DNA of 64,000 nt from Salinisphaera sp. LB1 (GTDB lineage Bacteria; Pseudomonadota; Gammaproteobacteria; Nevskiales; Salinisphaeraceae), in NCBI RefSeq assembly GCF_003177035.1, contig NZ_CP029488.1, positions 1,240,001 through 1,304,000 on the forward strand, read 5' to 3'. The position numbers and the translations under genes were made by a program. The notes below the pieces were generated by a model. It did not search any database and had not been told where the DNA came from. It was given only the letters and a program-made list of their open reading frames with translations. Numbering within the stretch: the first letter of the stretch is position 1; every line of letters starts with the position of its first letter. Positions 36,228 to 45,588 of this stretch are shown here, piece after piece.

Positions 36228-37592
36228 ATGTCGATTGTCGATCCGATAAGCCAGATCTTTCTGCGCCTCGAGCGCCGCAACCAGCCGATGCACGTCGGCG
36301 GCCTGCAGCTGTTCTCCATTCCCGACAACGCGCCCGCCGACTACGTACATCAACTGGTCGACCGCGCCCGCGCGCAGAACGCGATCCAGCCACCGTTCGA
36401 CAAGCGACTGAAGTATCGCCTCGGCCAGCCTTTCTGGCGCGCCGATCACGATTTCGACATGGAATATCACGTGCGGCATCTGGCGCTGCCGGAGCCGGGC
36501 GCGATCCGCGACCTGCTGGCACTGGTCTCCATGCTGCACGCCGCCCTGCTCGATCGGGCACGCCCGCTGTGGGAGGTCTATGTCATCGAAGGCGTGACCG
36601 ACAACCGCTTCGCCATCTACACCAAGTTCCATCATTCGATGATGGACGGCATTTCGGCCATGCGCGTGCTGCGGCGTTTTCTGTCGATCGATCCCGGTCG
36701 CGAGCATTTTCGCGTGCCCTGGCAGCTCCCACCACAGGCGAAAACACGGCCGCGCCCCTGGTCCGCGGGCGTGGCCATGCTGCAGAGCAGCTATCGGCAA
36801 GCCGCGGCCCTGCCCGCCGCCGCGCGGTCGCTGTACGACGCCTGGTACGACGCGCGCCACGACCCGGACTTCACCGGACCGGCCGAGGCCCCGGCCTGCA
36901 TTCTCAACCGGCCGGTCAGCGGCTCGCGCCGGTTCGCGGCGCAGGGGTACTCGATGACGCGAATCCGCGGCGTCGCCGACGCCTTCGGCGCCACCGTCAA
37001 CGACGTGGTACTCGCTCTATGCTCGAGCGCACTACGGCGTTACCTGATCGACCAGGACGCCCTGCCCCGGGCCCCGCTGATCGCCATGCTGCCGATCTCG
37101 CTGCATGACACCGAGGACGCCACCGGCAACCGGGTCGCCCTGATCTATGCCAACCTGGCGACCGACATCGCCGACCCGGCCGAGCGGCTGGCCGCGATCA
37201 AGCGCAGCGTGGATTACTGGAAACGCCGCTACAAACGCATGTCGGCCGAGCAGATCATGGCCGTGGTCGCCACGATGACCGCGCCGGCCGGGCTGAACCT
37301 GTTGTCCGGCCTCGCCCCGAGCCGTCAGTCGTTCAACGTGGTCATCTCCAATGTGCCGGGGCCGGAGAACACGCTGTATTTCGGCGACGCCGAGATGCTC
37401 GGCATGTATCCGATGTCGATCGTGCTCGATGGCCAGGCGCTCAACATCAGCCTCGTCAGTTATCGCGACATGCTCGAGTTCGGCCTGATGGCCTGTCGGC
37501 GCGCGCTTCCCTCGATGCAGAATCTATTGAAATATCTTGGCGACGCGCTCGACGAACTGGAACAGACGGCCGGCCTGCCCGCGACCTCGTGA
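36228..37592 (+). CDS. Wax ester synthase/diacylglycerol acyltransferase (WS/DGAT)
   Basis: A 454-residue acyltransferase. The active-site motif is KFHHSMMDGISAM (HHxxxDG, near 134-140); other family blocks are LDRARPLWEVYVIEG, NDVVLALCSSALRRYL and FNVVISNVPGPENTLYFG. It esterifies fatty alcohols or diacylglycerol with acyl-CoA to make storage lipid. Full length is normal (about 450-480). It sits among lipid-related genes (PhyH, thioesterases) and is a hint of oil accumulation under nutrient imbalance. Confidence 0.93.
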   Translation: MSIVDPISQIFLRLERRNQPMHVGGLQLFSIPDNAPADYVHQLVDRARAQNAIQPPFDKRLKYRLGQPFWRADHDFDMEYHVRHLALPEPGAIRDLLALVSMLHAALLDRARPLWEVYVIEGVTDNRFAIYTKFHHSMMDGISAMRVLRRFLSIDPGREHFRVPWQLPPQAKTRPRPWSAGVAMLQSSYRQAAALPAAARSLYDAWYDARHDPDFTGPAEAPACILNRPVSGSRRFAAQGYSMTRIRGVADAFGATVNDVVLALCSSALRRYLIDQDALPRAPLIAMLPISLHDTEDATGNRVALIYANLATDIADPAERLAAIKRSVDYWKRRYKRMSAEQIMAVVATMTAPAGLNLLSGLAPSRQSFNVVISNVPGPENTLYFGDAEMLGMYPMSIVLDGQALNISLVSYRDMLEFGLMACRRALPSMQNLLKYLGDALDELEQTAGLPATS

Positions 37593-37623
37593 ACGCCCGC
37601 CCGCGCCCCGGCGAGACGCCGGC

Positions 37624-37956
37624 ATGGCCCGCGCCAACGGCATGACCGGCCCGTGCCAGCTGTGCGGGCGACACGGCGTGCGCACCACCAGACACCATCT
37701 GATTCCGCGCCGCACGCATCGACTCAAACGCATCCGCAAACGCTTCGATCGCGACGATCGTCTCGGCCGTATCCTGCACCTCTGCCGACCCTGCCACAGC
37801 CACATCCACGCCGTACTGGACGAAAAGGCACTCGCCGAGGTGTACAACACCCGAGCCGATCTGCTGGCCCATCCCGAGATCGCCCAGTTCGTGGCCTGGA
37901 TCGTCGACAAGCCCGCGGGCTTCCGGCCCGCCATCCGGCGGCCGAAAGGTCGCTGA
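37624..37956 (+). CDS. HNH-type zinc protein
   Basis: A 110-residue protein. It carries CQLCG, TRHHLIPR and LCRPCHSHIH, the C-x2-C/HH/C-x2-CH layout of HNH nucleases with a treble-clef zinc site. Such short stand-alone HNH proteins are common on chromosomes, with no proven role. An ATG at 37642 is an alternative start. It follows the WS/DGAT stop closely. Confidence 0.75.
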   Translation: MARANGMTGPCQLCGRHGVRTTRHHLIPRRTHRLKRIRKRFDRDDRLGRILHLCRPCHSHIHAVLDEKALAEVYNTRADLLAHPEIAQFVAWIVDKPAGFRPAIRRPKGR

Positions 37957-37962
37957 GGCCGT

Positions 37963-39129
37963 TCAGCCGTCGTGCCGCGCCGCCGCCAGCGCGGCCGATA
38001 TCGTGCCCGCGGCGAGCGCGGCCGCCGCCAGCGCGAACAACGGCCGATAGCTGCCCCAATCGTCGTAAACCGAGGACATGCCGTAGGCCGCGACCGCCTG
38101 CAGCACGGCGAAGGCAAGCGTCGCCCAACCCCAGACCTGCTGCTGACGCTGCGGCGGCGCGAGCTCGGCCAACGAACCGGAGGTCAACGTGACACTGGCC
38201 GGCACCAGCATGCCGACCACGAACGACGACACGCCAAGCGCCACCGGCGCGCTGGAGGCCAGCGGTAGCGCCACGGCCGCCGTCTTGACGCCGAGGATGA
38301 CCGCCAGCGCGGTGCGGAATCCGAGCCGGCGCGCCAGCGCGCCGGCCACGAACGGCCCGCAGATCGCCCCCGCACCGAACACGATCCAGTAGCGTCCGCC
38401 GGCGGCGATCCCGCGGCCGAGCTCATGGGCGATGTAATCGACCCAGAACAGGGTGTGCGGCACGAATCCGGCCGCATCCAGCGCGTACGCGGCGATCACC
38501 AGCGACAACGTCAGGCCAGGCAACGGCGCGGCCTGCCCGGTATGCGCCGCGTGACGATCCAGCGGCGCCAGGTCACGCCATACCGCCCACCAGCTCCATA
38601 AGGCCAGAGCCGTACCGGCCAGCGCGAAGGCCAGCCACGCCGCGGCGATGCCGACATCGATCAACCACGGCACCAGCGTACCGCTAACCGCGATCCCGAG
38701 CCCGATGCCCAGAAACACGCGCGCGCCGGTCCCGGCACGCTCGCCCGGCTGCACCCGCGACAACGCCGCCGGCACGCCGACGACCACCAGCATCGCCCCA
38801 CTCACGCCACAGGCCAGACGCCAGACCCCGTACCAGATCGCGCCCCAATCCAGCGCACAACCATAAAAGCTGGCAACAGTCACAGCCAGACTGGCCGCGA
38901 GCACGGCACGTACACCGAAGCGCTCGGTCACGCGATGCGCCAGCACCGCGCCCGCCAGATAGCCCAGAAGATTGACCGCGCCGAGATAATCGGCGGCACG
39001 GGTCGAAAACCATCCAGCATCGACTAACGCGGGGATCAGCGGCGTATACGCAAAACGCGCCAGGCCGACGCCCAGCAGCGTACAGATACCGCCCGCCAGG
39101 CCGAGCCGGCCCGCAGTTTTCGTGCCCAT
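37963..39129 (-). CDS. MFS transporter, YbfB/YjiJ family
   Basis: A 388-residue permease with about twelve membrane helices. The opening LGVGLARFAYTPLIPALVDAG and ADYLGAVNLLGYLAGAVLAH are the YbfB/YjiJ signature. Substrates in this family are not established. The gene converges on the HNH gene (7 bases apart) and its upstream region is 387 bp. Confidence 0.88.
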   Translation of the reverse strand: MGTKTAGRLGLAGGICTLLGVGLARFAYTPLIPALVDAGWFSTRAADYLGAVNLLGYLAGAVLAHRVTERFGVRAVLAASLAVTVASFYGCALDWGAIWYGVWRLACGVSGAMLVVVGVPAALSRVQPGERAGTGARVFLGIGLGIAVSGTLVPWLIDVGIAAAWLAFALAGTALALWSWWAVWRDLAPLDRHAAHTGQAAPLPGLTLSLVIAAYALDAAGFVPHTLFWVDYIAHELGRGIAAGGRYWIVFGAGAICGPFVAGALARRLGFRTALAVILGVKTAAVALPLASSAPVALGVSSFVVGMLVPASVTLTSGSLAELAPPQRQQQVWGWATLAFAVLQAVAAYGMSSVYDDWGSYRPLFALAAAALAAGTISAALAAARHDG

Positions 39130-39516
39130 GAAGTGATAAATAGAGAAAGTCGAATGTCAGTTTGCCACGGCTTGACGACGGCAGCGCGGCGGGCAAGCAC
39201 CGGTGATTTTCAAACCGCAAATTCGGATGCAGCGCCTCGTGACGAGCGGACCCTGCGTCTCGCGGCGCTGCCCACGCAAACGTCGAGCTACGTCTCAGCA
39301 AATCACGCAAGGAGCGTCCATAGGTCGCACGAACCCGACGATGCGCCGCGGATCGCGATCCTGCCCTTGAAGCGGGATATCGTAGCGCGCCGGCCGATTC
39401 GCCCGCCGCTCCGGTGTTTTCGAAGACGGCTGTTGCGTTTAACCCGCCGACGCGATCGAACGGCTTACTGACTAACTATCGAATTCCTGGACCGAGATAC
39501 TTCTGTACTTGCGGGA
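39130..39516. other. Intergenic region between MFS and ABC genes
   Basis: 387 bases. The right part is downstream of the ABC operon. Small open frames here have no family match and no good start. I see no strong terminator hairpin. Confidence 0.4.
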
Positions 39517-40647
39517 TCATTCCTGATGCAGGGTCTCGAACCCAACCCGATGGCCTGTTTCGGAATACAGCCGCACTACCGACTTATCGAACAGGAACCA
39601 ATTCTCCTTGTCCGGCTCGCTCAGATCATAGTCGGCAGACGAAAGCATCTTAAATTCATCGCCGGCTGCGGTCACGCAGTCCAGAAACCAACGCCCTCCT
39701 CCGGTTAGCGCCGCAGCCTTGACTTGGCCCTGGATGGCTCCGGGCGTGGCTGGTTCCACAATGCGTATCTCTTCCGGCCGGATACCGACCCGGACTGCGC
39801 CATCGTCGATCCAGCTATCCGAATCGCCGGCGCGAATCCACAACGGCTCCGACAGAACCGAACACTCAACCCGGGCCGATGCATCGTGTTCCATGCGTTT
39901 CACCGCCGCGTCGATGAAGTTCATCCCCGGCGAGCCCAGGAAATAGCCACCGAACGCGCTTTCGGGGTTGTTGTAGACATCGACGGGATTCGCGCTTTCA
40001 ACGATGTTGCCCGACTGCAAGAGTATGATCTTGTCGGCCAGCGTCATGGCCTCGGTCTGATCATGTGTGACGTACAGGATAGTCTGGCCGATTTCCTGGG
40101 AAAGCTGCTTGATACCGCGCTGTATCTCGATCTTGGCGTCGACCGCGACGTTGGTCACGGGCTCATCGAAAATAACCACTTTCGGGCGGCGCACCACGGC
40201 ACGCCCCACCGCGGTTTTCTGGCGGGACTCGTTATCCAGTCCATCCACGACGCGATTGGCCTTGGATGTCAGATTCAGTATCGAGAGCAGCTGATCGATC
40301 CGCTCGCGTCTTTCCTGGGCAGACAGCTTCCCGCCACCGCCCTGCATCAGAGGCAATTCCAGGTTTTCGTAGATCGTCAGGCCCCGATAGACCACCGGGT
40401 ACTGAAAAACCATGCCGATATCCCGTCGCCCGACGGAAAGATGCGTCACATCTTCGCCGTCGAACAGCACGCGGCCGGCGTCCGGCGTCTCCAGTCCGGC
40501 GATGATGCGCAACAGGGTGGTCTTGCCGCAGCCGGACGGGCCGAGCAGGCACGTCAGCGAAGACTCCTCGAAAACGGCACTGATGGCATTCGCCGCGACC
40601 ACCGAGCCATAGCGTTTGGTCACGGACTCCAGTTCAATCTTGCTCAT
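39517..40647 (-). CDS. ABC importer ATPase 1 (MalK/UgpC type), degenerate signature motif
   Basis: A 376-residue ATPase with a C-terminal TOBE/OB regulatory region. Walker A GPSGCGKTT (36-44), Q-loop MVFQYP, Walker B VVIFDEP (157-163, catalytic Glu162) and H-loop VTHDQ (His195) are intact. The ABC signature, normally LSGGQ, reads LDNES (137-141). The pair gene at 40644 has the opposite defects, so the two likely form a heterodimer with one working ATP site. It is last in a seven-gene operon and overlaps the preceding ATPase gene by ATGA. Confidence 0.9.
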   Translation of the reverse strand: MSKIELESVTKRYGSVVAANAISAVFEESSLTCLLGPSGCGKTTLLRIIAGLETPDAGRVLFDGEDVTHLSVGRRDIGMVFQYPVVYRGLTIYENLELPLMQGGGGKLSAQERRERIDQLLSILNLTSKANRVVDGLDNESRQKTAVGRAVVRRPKVVIFDEPVTNVAVDAKIEIQRGIKQLSQEIGQTILYVTHDQTEAMTLADKIILLQSGNIVESANPVDVYNNPESAFGGYFLGSPGMNFIDAAVKRMEHDASARVECSVLSEPLWIRAGDSDSWIDDGAVRVGIRPEEIRIVEPATPGAIQGQVKAAALTGGGRWFLDCVTAAGDEFKMLSSADYDLSEPDKENWFLFDKSVVRLYSETGHRVGFETLHQE

Positions 40648-41762
40648 TGCTCACTCGCCCGGAACGTACACTTCATAACCCTTCCCGAATCGATGCCGTA
40701 GGCGCGAATCCTGGCCGGCCGGACCCACATCCGAACCGTTCCACGCAGCGCATCGGACGCTCTGACCCGGGCGCTCGGCAGGCAGGCAACGAGCTTGCCC
40801 ACCGCGGTCTGCAGATGAATGACCGAATCGACGCCGATGTCCTCGATCAATCGCACTTCGGCCGAAAAATGCACGGCGTCGGGCGGCGGGTCCCCGTATC
40901 CGACATGCTCGGGCCGGATCAGCATCCGGATGCGGTCGGCCGAGCGCGGCAGCGCGGCGGGATCCACCACCTCCAACGTGAACAGATCGCAGGCGACCCG
41001 GCGGCGCGCATCGGTTATCGGGGCCTCGACGAAATTCGCCCGCGGCAGTCCGAGCACGCGCGCCATGGCATCCGATTGCGGCGATTTATAGGCATCGACC
41101 GCGGCGGCAGTTTCCTGGATGCGACCGCCCGCGAGCACGGCCACGTTATCGCCGAGCATGAGCGGCTCAAGCGGGTCGCCCGTCAAATACACGAAGGTCG
41201 CGCCGATCTGCTTCTGCAACAGACGCAGATCTAGGGCCAGCTGCTCGCGAAGCTTGAAATCCAGCCCGACCAGCGGATCGTCGAGCACATACAGGGCGCA
41301 TTTCTTGACCAGACCACGGGCAATGGCCACCCGCTGTTTCTGGCCTCCGGATATCTGGTCGACTCGCTTGTCGAGCAGGCTGTCGATGCCGAGCATTTCG
41401 GCCATGTGACGCACCTGGGAGACGATATCGCTTTTCTTCTGCCTTGCGCGAAGCAGGGGATAGGCGATGTTCTTGTACACCGACATGTTCGGGAACAAGG
41501 CGAAAGACTGCGGCACATAGCCGATATTGCGGGCGGCCGGTTTGAGCCCGGTGACATCCTGGTCCGCGATATGCACCTGGCCGGCATCGGCTTGCTCCAG
41601 CCCGCAGATAACGCGTGCCAGCGTGGTCTTGCCGGTCGACGGCAGGCCGCAGATCACCAGCAACTGCGCCTCGCCAGCCGCCACATTGACATCCTCGAGT
41701 ATGCGATCGCGCCCGAAGCTCTTTCTGACCCCGGTAACGGAAAGGCTGTTTCGTTCAGTCAT
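40644..41762 (-). CDS. ABC importer ATPase 2, degenerate Walker B and H-loop
   Basis: A 372-residue MalK-type ATPase. Walker A GLPSTGKTT (39-47), Q-loop YVPQSF and signature ISGGQKQR (137-144) are normal. The catalytic Glu is Asp (LYVLDDP, Asp162), and the H-loop His is Gly in VYLTGDPLEP (Gly195). Positions align exactly with those of ATPase 1. A TOBE-like C-terminal domain follows. ATP hydrolysis should be confined to the site built from ATPase 1 Walker A/B/H and the signature of this subunit. Confidence 0.9.
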   Translation of the reverse strand: MTERNSLSVTGVRKSFGRDRILEDVNVAAGEAQLLVICGLPSTGKTTLARVICGLEQADAGQVHIADQDVTGLKPAARNIGYVPQSFALFPNMSVYKNIAYPLLRARQKKSDIVSQVRHMAEMLGIDSLLDKRVDQISGGQKQRVAIARGLVKKCALYVLDDPLVGLDFKLREQLALDLRLLQKQIGATFVYLTGDPLEPLMLGDNVAVLAGGRIQETAAAVDAYKSPQSDAMARVLGLPRANFVEAPITDARRRVACDLFTLEVVDPAALPRSADRIRMLIRPEHVGYGDPPPDAVHFSAEVRLIEDIGVDSVIHLQTAVGKLVACLPSARVRASDALRGTVRMWVRPARIRAYGIDSGRVMKCTFRASEQ

Positions 41763-41769
41763 GCAACAC

Positions 41770-42072
41770 CTAACGGCCGAGCATGGTCAGGAAGGGCGCG
41801 CTGAAGATACTGATGCCCACGACAGCGCCCGTGATGACCCAGGTGACGATCAACCCCTTGACGATGCCCGCGAAGCTCGAATCTTCGGGAAGATTGTTGA
41901 ACGTGAACCCCAGGAGCACGGTGACGATCACCAGCAGAATCCCGATGTCGTAGACGAGCCGGCTGGAGCGCTGCGCGATCAACACGAGCGAGGCCAGCAG
42001 CAGAATCGCCAGGCATGTCTTGGTCGTCTTTATGAATCGCGACGCAGCCGGCATGGACGTATCCCGGGTCAT
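41770..42072 (-). CDS. Small three-helix membrane protein in the ABC operon
   Basis: A 100-residue protein with hydrophobic segments about 19-35, 40-58 and 68-92. It lies inside the transporter operon, between the second permease (ATGA overlap) and ATPase 2 (7 bases). An operon with small membrane subunit and two ATPases recalls glycerol-type importers, but the sequence does not match DUF2160 from that system. It may be an accessory or assembly subunit. Confidence 0.75.
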   Translation of the reverse strand: MTRDTSMPAASRFIKTTKTCLAILLLASLVLIAQRSSRLVYDIGILLVIVTVLLGFTFNNLPEDSSFAGIVKGLIVTWVITGAVVGISIFSAPFLTMLGR

Positions 42073-42932
42073 ACCTCACCTCGCACCGTTCCGAAGGTCA
42101 TCCCGACCAGCAGATATTTCTGGAAGAAAAAGATCATGACGATGACCGGCATCATGTAGATCGTTGTCGTGGCCGCCATGAACGTCCAGTCCACGCTGCC
42201 ACCGGAATACATGCCGGTCGCGAGCAGGCCGGGGACGTTCTGCGTCGACGAACCGCCGACGATGTAATTCACGAGAAATTCGTTCCAGACGAAGATGACG
42301 TTGAAAATGAACGCCGCAATCAACGCGGGACGCACCTGCGGCAGGATGATGCCGAACATGATCTGCAGATAATTGGCACCGCAGATCAACGCCGTTTCGT
42401 CGAAACGTTGTGATACACCGTCCAGAAACCCTTTCAGAATCCAGAGCGAGAAGGGAATCGAATACATGGTGTAGAACAGGGTCAGGCCAAGATAGCTGCC
42501 CTTCCAGTGGAACTGCACAAACATCAGAAACAGCGGGATGATCACCGCGGCCGCCGGGACCATGCGCATGCTCAGCAGCAGGAACATCAGAAAATCGGAG
42601 CCTTTCGGCTTGAACCGCGAAATCGCGTAGGCCGCCGTGAACGACACCACCACCGCCAGCACGACCGAGACCACCGAGAGAATGACGCTGTTGATCAAAG
42701 CCGGGATGAATTCCGGGCGATGGAGAGCGTTCACGATGTTGTCGAACGTCGGGCTGAAAATGACGGTGGGCACGCTGGACAACATCTCGTCGGTCGATTT
42801 GAGCGAAGACAACAGGATCCAGAGCACCGGCAGGAAGAAAATCAGCGCGATCGCCCATAGGCTTGTGTAATAGGCCGCTCGCTTCAGGCCAGCCGCGGCG
42901 CCCGCGCGCGGATTGTTTTCGGTCATGGCCAT
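42069..42932 (-). CDS. ABC sugar-type permease 2 (MalG family)
   Basis: A 287-residue permease with six membrane helices. The EAA loop region is ETALICGANYLQIMFGIILP, and LSMRMVPAAAVIIPLFLMFV is the usual MalG helix. It forms a heterodimer with the permease at 42935. Two-base spacing from the upstream permease gene and ATGA overlap with the next gene show tight coupling. Confidence 0.92.
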   Translation of the reverse strand: MAMTENNPRAGAAAGLKRAAYYTSLWAIALIFFLPVLWILLSSLKSTDEMLSSVPTVIFSPTFDNIVNALHRPEFIPALINSVILSVVSVVLAVVVSFTAAYAISRFKPKGSDFLMFLLLSMRMVPAAAVIIPLFLMFVQFHWKGSYLGLTLFYTMYSIPFSLWILKGFLDGVSQRFDETALICGANYLQIMFGIILPQVRPALIAAFIFNVIFVWNEFLVNYIVGGSSTQNVPGLLATGMYSGGSVDWTFMAATTTIYMMPVIVMIFFFQKYLLVGMTFGTVRGEV

Positions 42933-42934
42933 GC

Positions 42935-43873
42935 TTATGCCTCCACCCGTTTGAGACTGAGCACATAGAGATACAGCGAGGTAAATCCGATCGCGATGAT
43001 CAGTGCGACCACGCCCATCGTCGATGCACTACCCATGTCCAGTGAATTGAAGCCGAGCCGGTAGATCCGCATGCCCAGCAATTCCGTCGATGCCCCGGGG
43101 CCGCCATGAGTGAGCAACAACACGACATCGGTGGTCTTGAAGGCGTCGATCGTGCGCAGCAGCAGTCCCAGCATCAGTATGAACTTGGCGTGCGGAAATA
43201 TGACGCGCCTCAAGGTCGCCAACCAGCTCAACCGGTCCACCCGGGCCGCTTCCAACTCCGCCTGCGGCACCGAGGCCAGCGCGGCGAGCGTGATCAGCGT
43301 CATGAACGGCGTCCACATCCAGACGTCGACCAGCAACACGACGACTTCGGCCGACAGCTGATGGGACAGAAAGTCGACGCGTGCCCCGGTGAATAATTGC
43401 GCGATATAGCTGATAACGCCGAAGTTGGGATTGAGCATCAACTTGAAGAAGACACCCACCGAAGCAGGCGTGAGCAGCATCGGTGTAAACAGCATGGTCA
43501 ACGCCACGCGCCGTCCCGGCAGGCCCTTGCTACCCCAGAAGAACAGCCCCAGCAGCGAACCGATCAACCCCGACAGCGACACCGTCAGAAGCATGAAGAT
43601 GAACGTCCGGCTGAAGGCCGACCAATCGGACAGGTCGGCCAACAGCGACGTGTAATTGCCGAGCCCGGTGTACATCGGCGGGCTGCCGGTGGTGAGGGTG
43701 TAGTTGTAGAAACTGAGCCCCACCATCCAGATCAGCGGTATGACGTTAAAGATGGCGAAGAATATCAACGCCGGCGCGAGCAGCCCCCAGACAAAGCCAT
43801 GATGACTGATAAAGGCCGAGAAGGATCGTCGGCCGCCGGCAACTTGAACAGCGCTGTTTGAATTGGCACTCAT
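42935..43873 (-). CDS. ABC sugar-type permease 1 (MalF family)
   Basis: A 312-residue permease with about six membrane helices. The first helix region GLLAPALIFFAIFNVIPLIW is diagnostic of MalF-type permeases, and the EAA loop is ELEAARVDRLSWLATLRRVI. It pairs with the MalG-type permease just downstream. About 98 bases separate it from the binding protein gene. Confidence 0.92.
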   Translation of the reverse strand: MSANSNSAVQVAGGRRSFSAFISHHGFVWGLLAPALIFFAIFNVIPLIWMVGLSFYNYTLTTGSPPMYTGLGNYTSLLADLSDWSAFSRTFIFMLLTVSLSGLIGSLLGLFFWGSKGLPGRRVALTMLFTPMLLTPASVGVFFKLMLNPNFGVISYIAQLFTGARVDFLSHQLSAEVVVLLVDVWMWTPFMTLITLAALASVPQAELEAARVDRLSWLATLRRVIFPHAKFILMLGLLLRTIDAFKTTDVVLLLTHGGPGASTELLGMRIYRLGFNSLDMGSASTMGVVALIIAIGFTSLYLYVLSLKRVEA

Positions 43874-43971
43874 GATCGCGGATTTCTTCCAGCAGACAGA
43901 TCGGCGTAATCACGGCGCAGCCGGCGCCGGGCGACGAATCGCCCGAAGCGCCGGCCGGCCGTGGCCCCGTA

Positions 43972-45462
43972 CTAGCTCAGGCTTGGCGCGGGCCCCTTCG
44001 GCGCCTGCTTGGTTTCACCCGCGTCGTGGAGAATCTTCTGCTGTTGATACGCGATGTAATCCAGGACCTGCTTCGGATCCTTGGCATTGCCGGCCGCATA
44101 GGCAGTGAACGCTTCCTGCTGGACATCGAGCATCTTGGCGTAGTTCGGATCGTGCCAGAAGTCCTTGGTACGGCCCTCGGACAACATGTACTTGTAGGCC
44201 CGGAACCACGGCTGGATGTCATCGAAACCATCGGACTCCAGCACCGACTTCACACACGGGTTGCCGCCCCGCTTGGCGAACTCGAGCTGCGTGTCCTTGG
44301 CGTACCAGTACTTCAGGAAATCGATGACCGCCGCCAACTGCTCCTTGCTGTTGAAGGCATTGATCACCCAGGGTTGACCACCCAGTGTGTAGGTGCGTTT
44401 CTTCTCGCCATTGACCTGGAACGCGGGCGGTGGAACCACCATGACCTTGCCGCGGAGATCGTCCGGAATCATCGTCGGGCCCATCGCCGCCCACTGGATG
44501 CAGGAAAACACCTTGCCCTTGGTGAACAGATCGGCCAGTTCCGGAATGCCGACCTGGTTGGAGCCAGGCGGGCAATACTTTTGCAGGGCGACGAACTCTT
44601 CCAGCGATTTCGCGTTCTGCTCGGTGTTGAGAATGCCCTGTACGTTTCGCGTCTTCGGGTTCCAGATGTGCTGGCCCTTGGAGAACACGAACGGGTAGTA
44701 GTAGCAGGAGAAGTTATCGTAGGTCTTGGCATACTGAAGCCCGATGCCATACAGATTCTTGTCGGGACGCGTGAAGAACGCCATCACGTCCTTGTAGTCG
44801 TCCCAGGTCAGAGCCTCGAACTCATCGAAGGTCTGAGGCAGCTTCTTGTTGTACTTCTTCTGGAAGGCGGCTTTTTCCTTCGGGTCCTCGAGCATGTCCT
44901 TGCGGACATACATCACCATCACATCGCCTTCCTGCGGCAGGCCATAGATACTCTTTTCGCCCTGCGGATAAGCCATGTAACCGTCAGTGACGATATCCGA
45001 ATACCAGTCGATATTCAGATCCGGGTTCTGGTCGATGATGTCGTTGAGCTTGAGAATCCAGCCCGGGGTGGCGAATGCCCCCAGCCATTGCGAATCGCTG
45101 ATGAGCAGATTGTATTCGGCCGAGTGCGTGGCCAGCGAGGTCGCGGCCTTCTGGAACAACTGTTCGAACGGGGCCTGGGCGCTGGAGAAATGCACCTGGT
45201 AGCCCAGCTTCTTCTGGGCGTAGGGCGCAAACATCGTATTGCCGATCTTGGTCGACATCGCGCTTGGTGGCCAGCCGGCCAGTCCGAGAATCTCGACGTT
45301 GATGTTCGCGCCCTTGAGCGATTCGGCCATCGCCAGCGCACTGCTGCCCCAAAATGGCAGCGAGGCCGCCCCGAGACCGGCCATCTTCAGCAGTTTTCGC
45401 CGGCTCATACCGGCCGTGGAAAGACAGCTCTTCACAGCGTGGTTGTTATCGAATTCGTTCAT
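43972..45462 (-). CDS. ABC extracellular solute-binding protein with Tat signal
   Basis: A 496-residue family-1 binding protein. The N-terminal MSRRKLLKMAGLGAASLPFW is a twin-arginine signal (SRRKLLK), preceded by 19 further residues if ATG 45462 is used; M19 is an alternative start. The mature part is a two-lobe solute-binding fold (YAQKKLGYQVHFSSAQAPFE, YGLPQEGDVMVMYVRKDML, LPQTFDEFEALTWDDYKDVM). Substrate is probably a sugar, polyol or their phosphate; nothing in the sequence decides. It is the second gene of the operon, behind the regulator. Confidence 0.9.
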   Translation of the reverse strand: MNEFDNNHAVKSCLSTAGMSRRKLLKMAGLGAASLPFWGSSALAMAESLKGANINVEILGLAGWPPSAMSTKIGNTMFAPYAQKKLGYQVHFSSAQAPFEQLFQKAATSLATHSAEYNLLISDSQWLGAFATPGWILKLNDIIDQNPDLNIDWYSDIVTDGYMAYPQGEKSIYGLPQEGDVMVMYVRKDMLEDPKEKAAFQKKYNKKLPQTFDEFEALTWDDYKDVMAFFTRPDKNLYGIGLQYAKTYDNFSCYYYPFVFSKGQHIWNPKTRNVQGILNTEQNAKSLEEFVALQKYCPPGSNQVGIPELADLFTKGKVFSCIQWAAMGPTMIPDDLRGKVMVVPPPAFQVNGEKKRTYTLGGQPWVINAFNSKEQLAAVIDFLKYWYAKDTQLEFAKRGGNPCVKSVLESDGFDDIQPWFRAYKYMLSEGRTKDFWHDPNYAKMLDVQQEAFTAYAAGNAKDPKQVLDYIAYQQQKILHDAGETKQAPKGPAPSLS

Positions 45463-45588
45463 TTTTCCCTCCGTTTTCTCGCAGTTGCAGCAGACCTAAC
45501 AAGATTCGATTATCAAGTGGTGTCCGCGATCCGGCGTGGCTCGACATGGCGAGCCACAGGCGAAGCTCGCACCCGTCAACGCGATGCG

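Noticed and set aside
39517-45462. Naming the ABC operon as a glycerol GlpSTPQV system
   Set aside because: The small membrane protein does not match DUF2160, and the binding protein gives no decisive motif.
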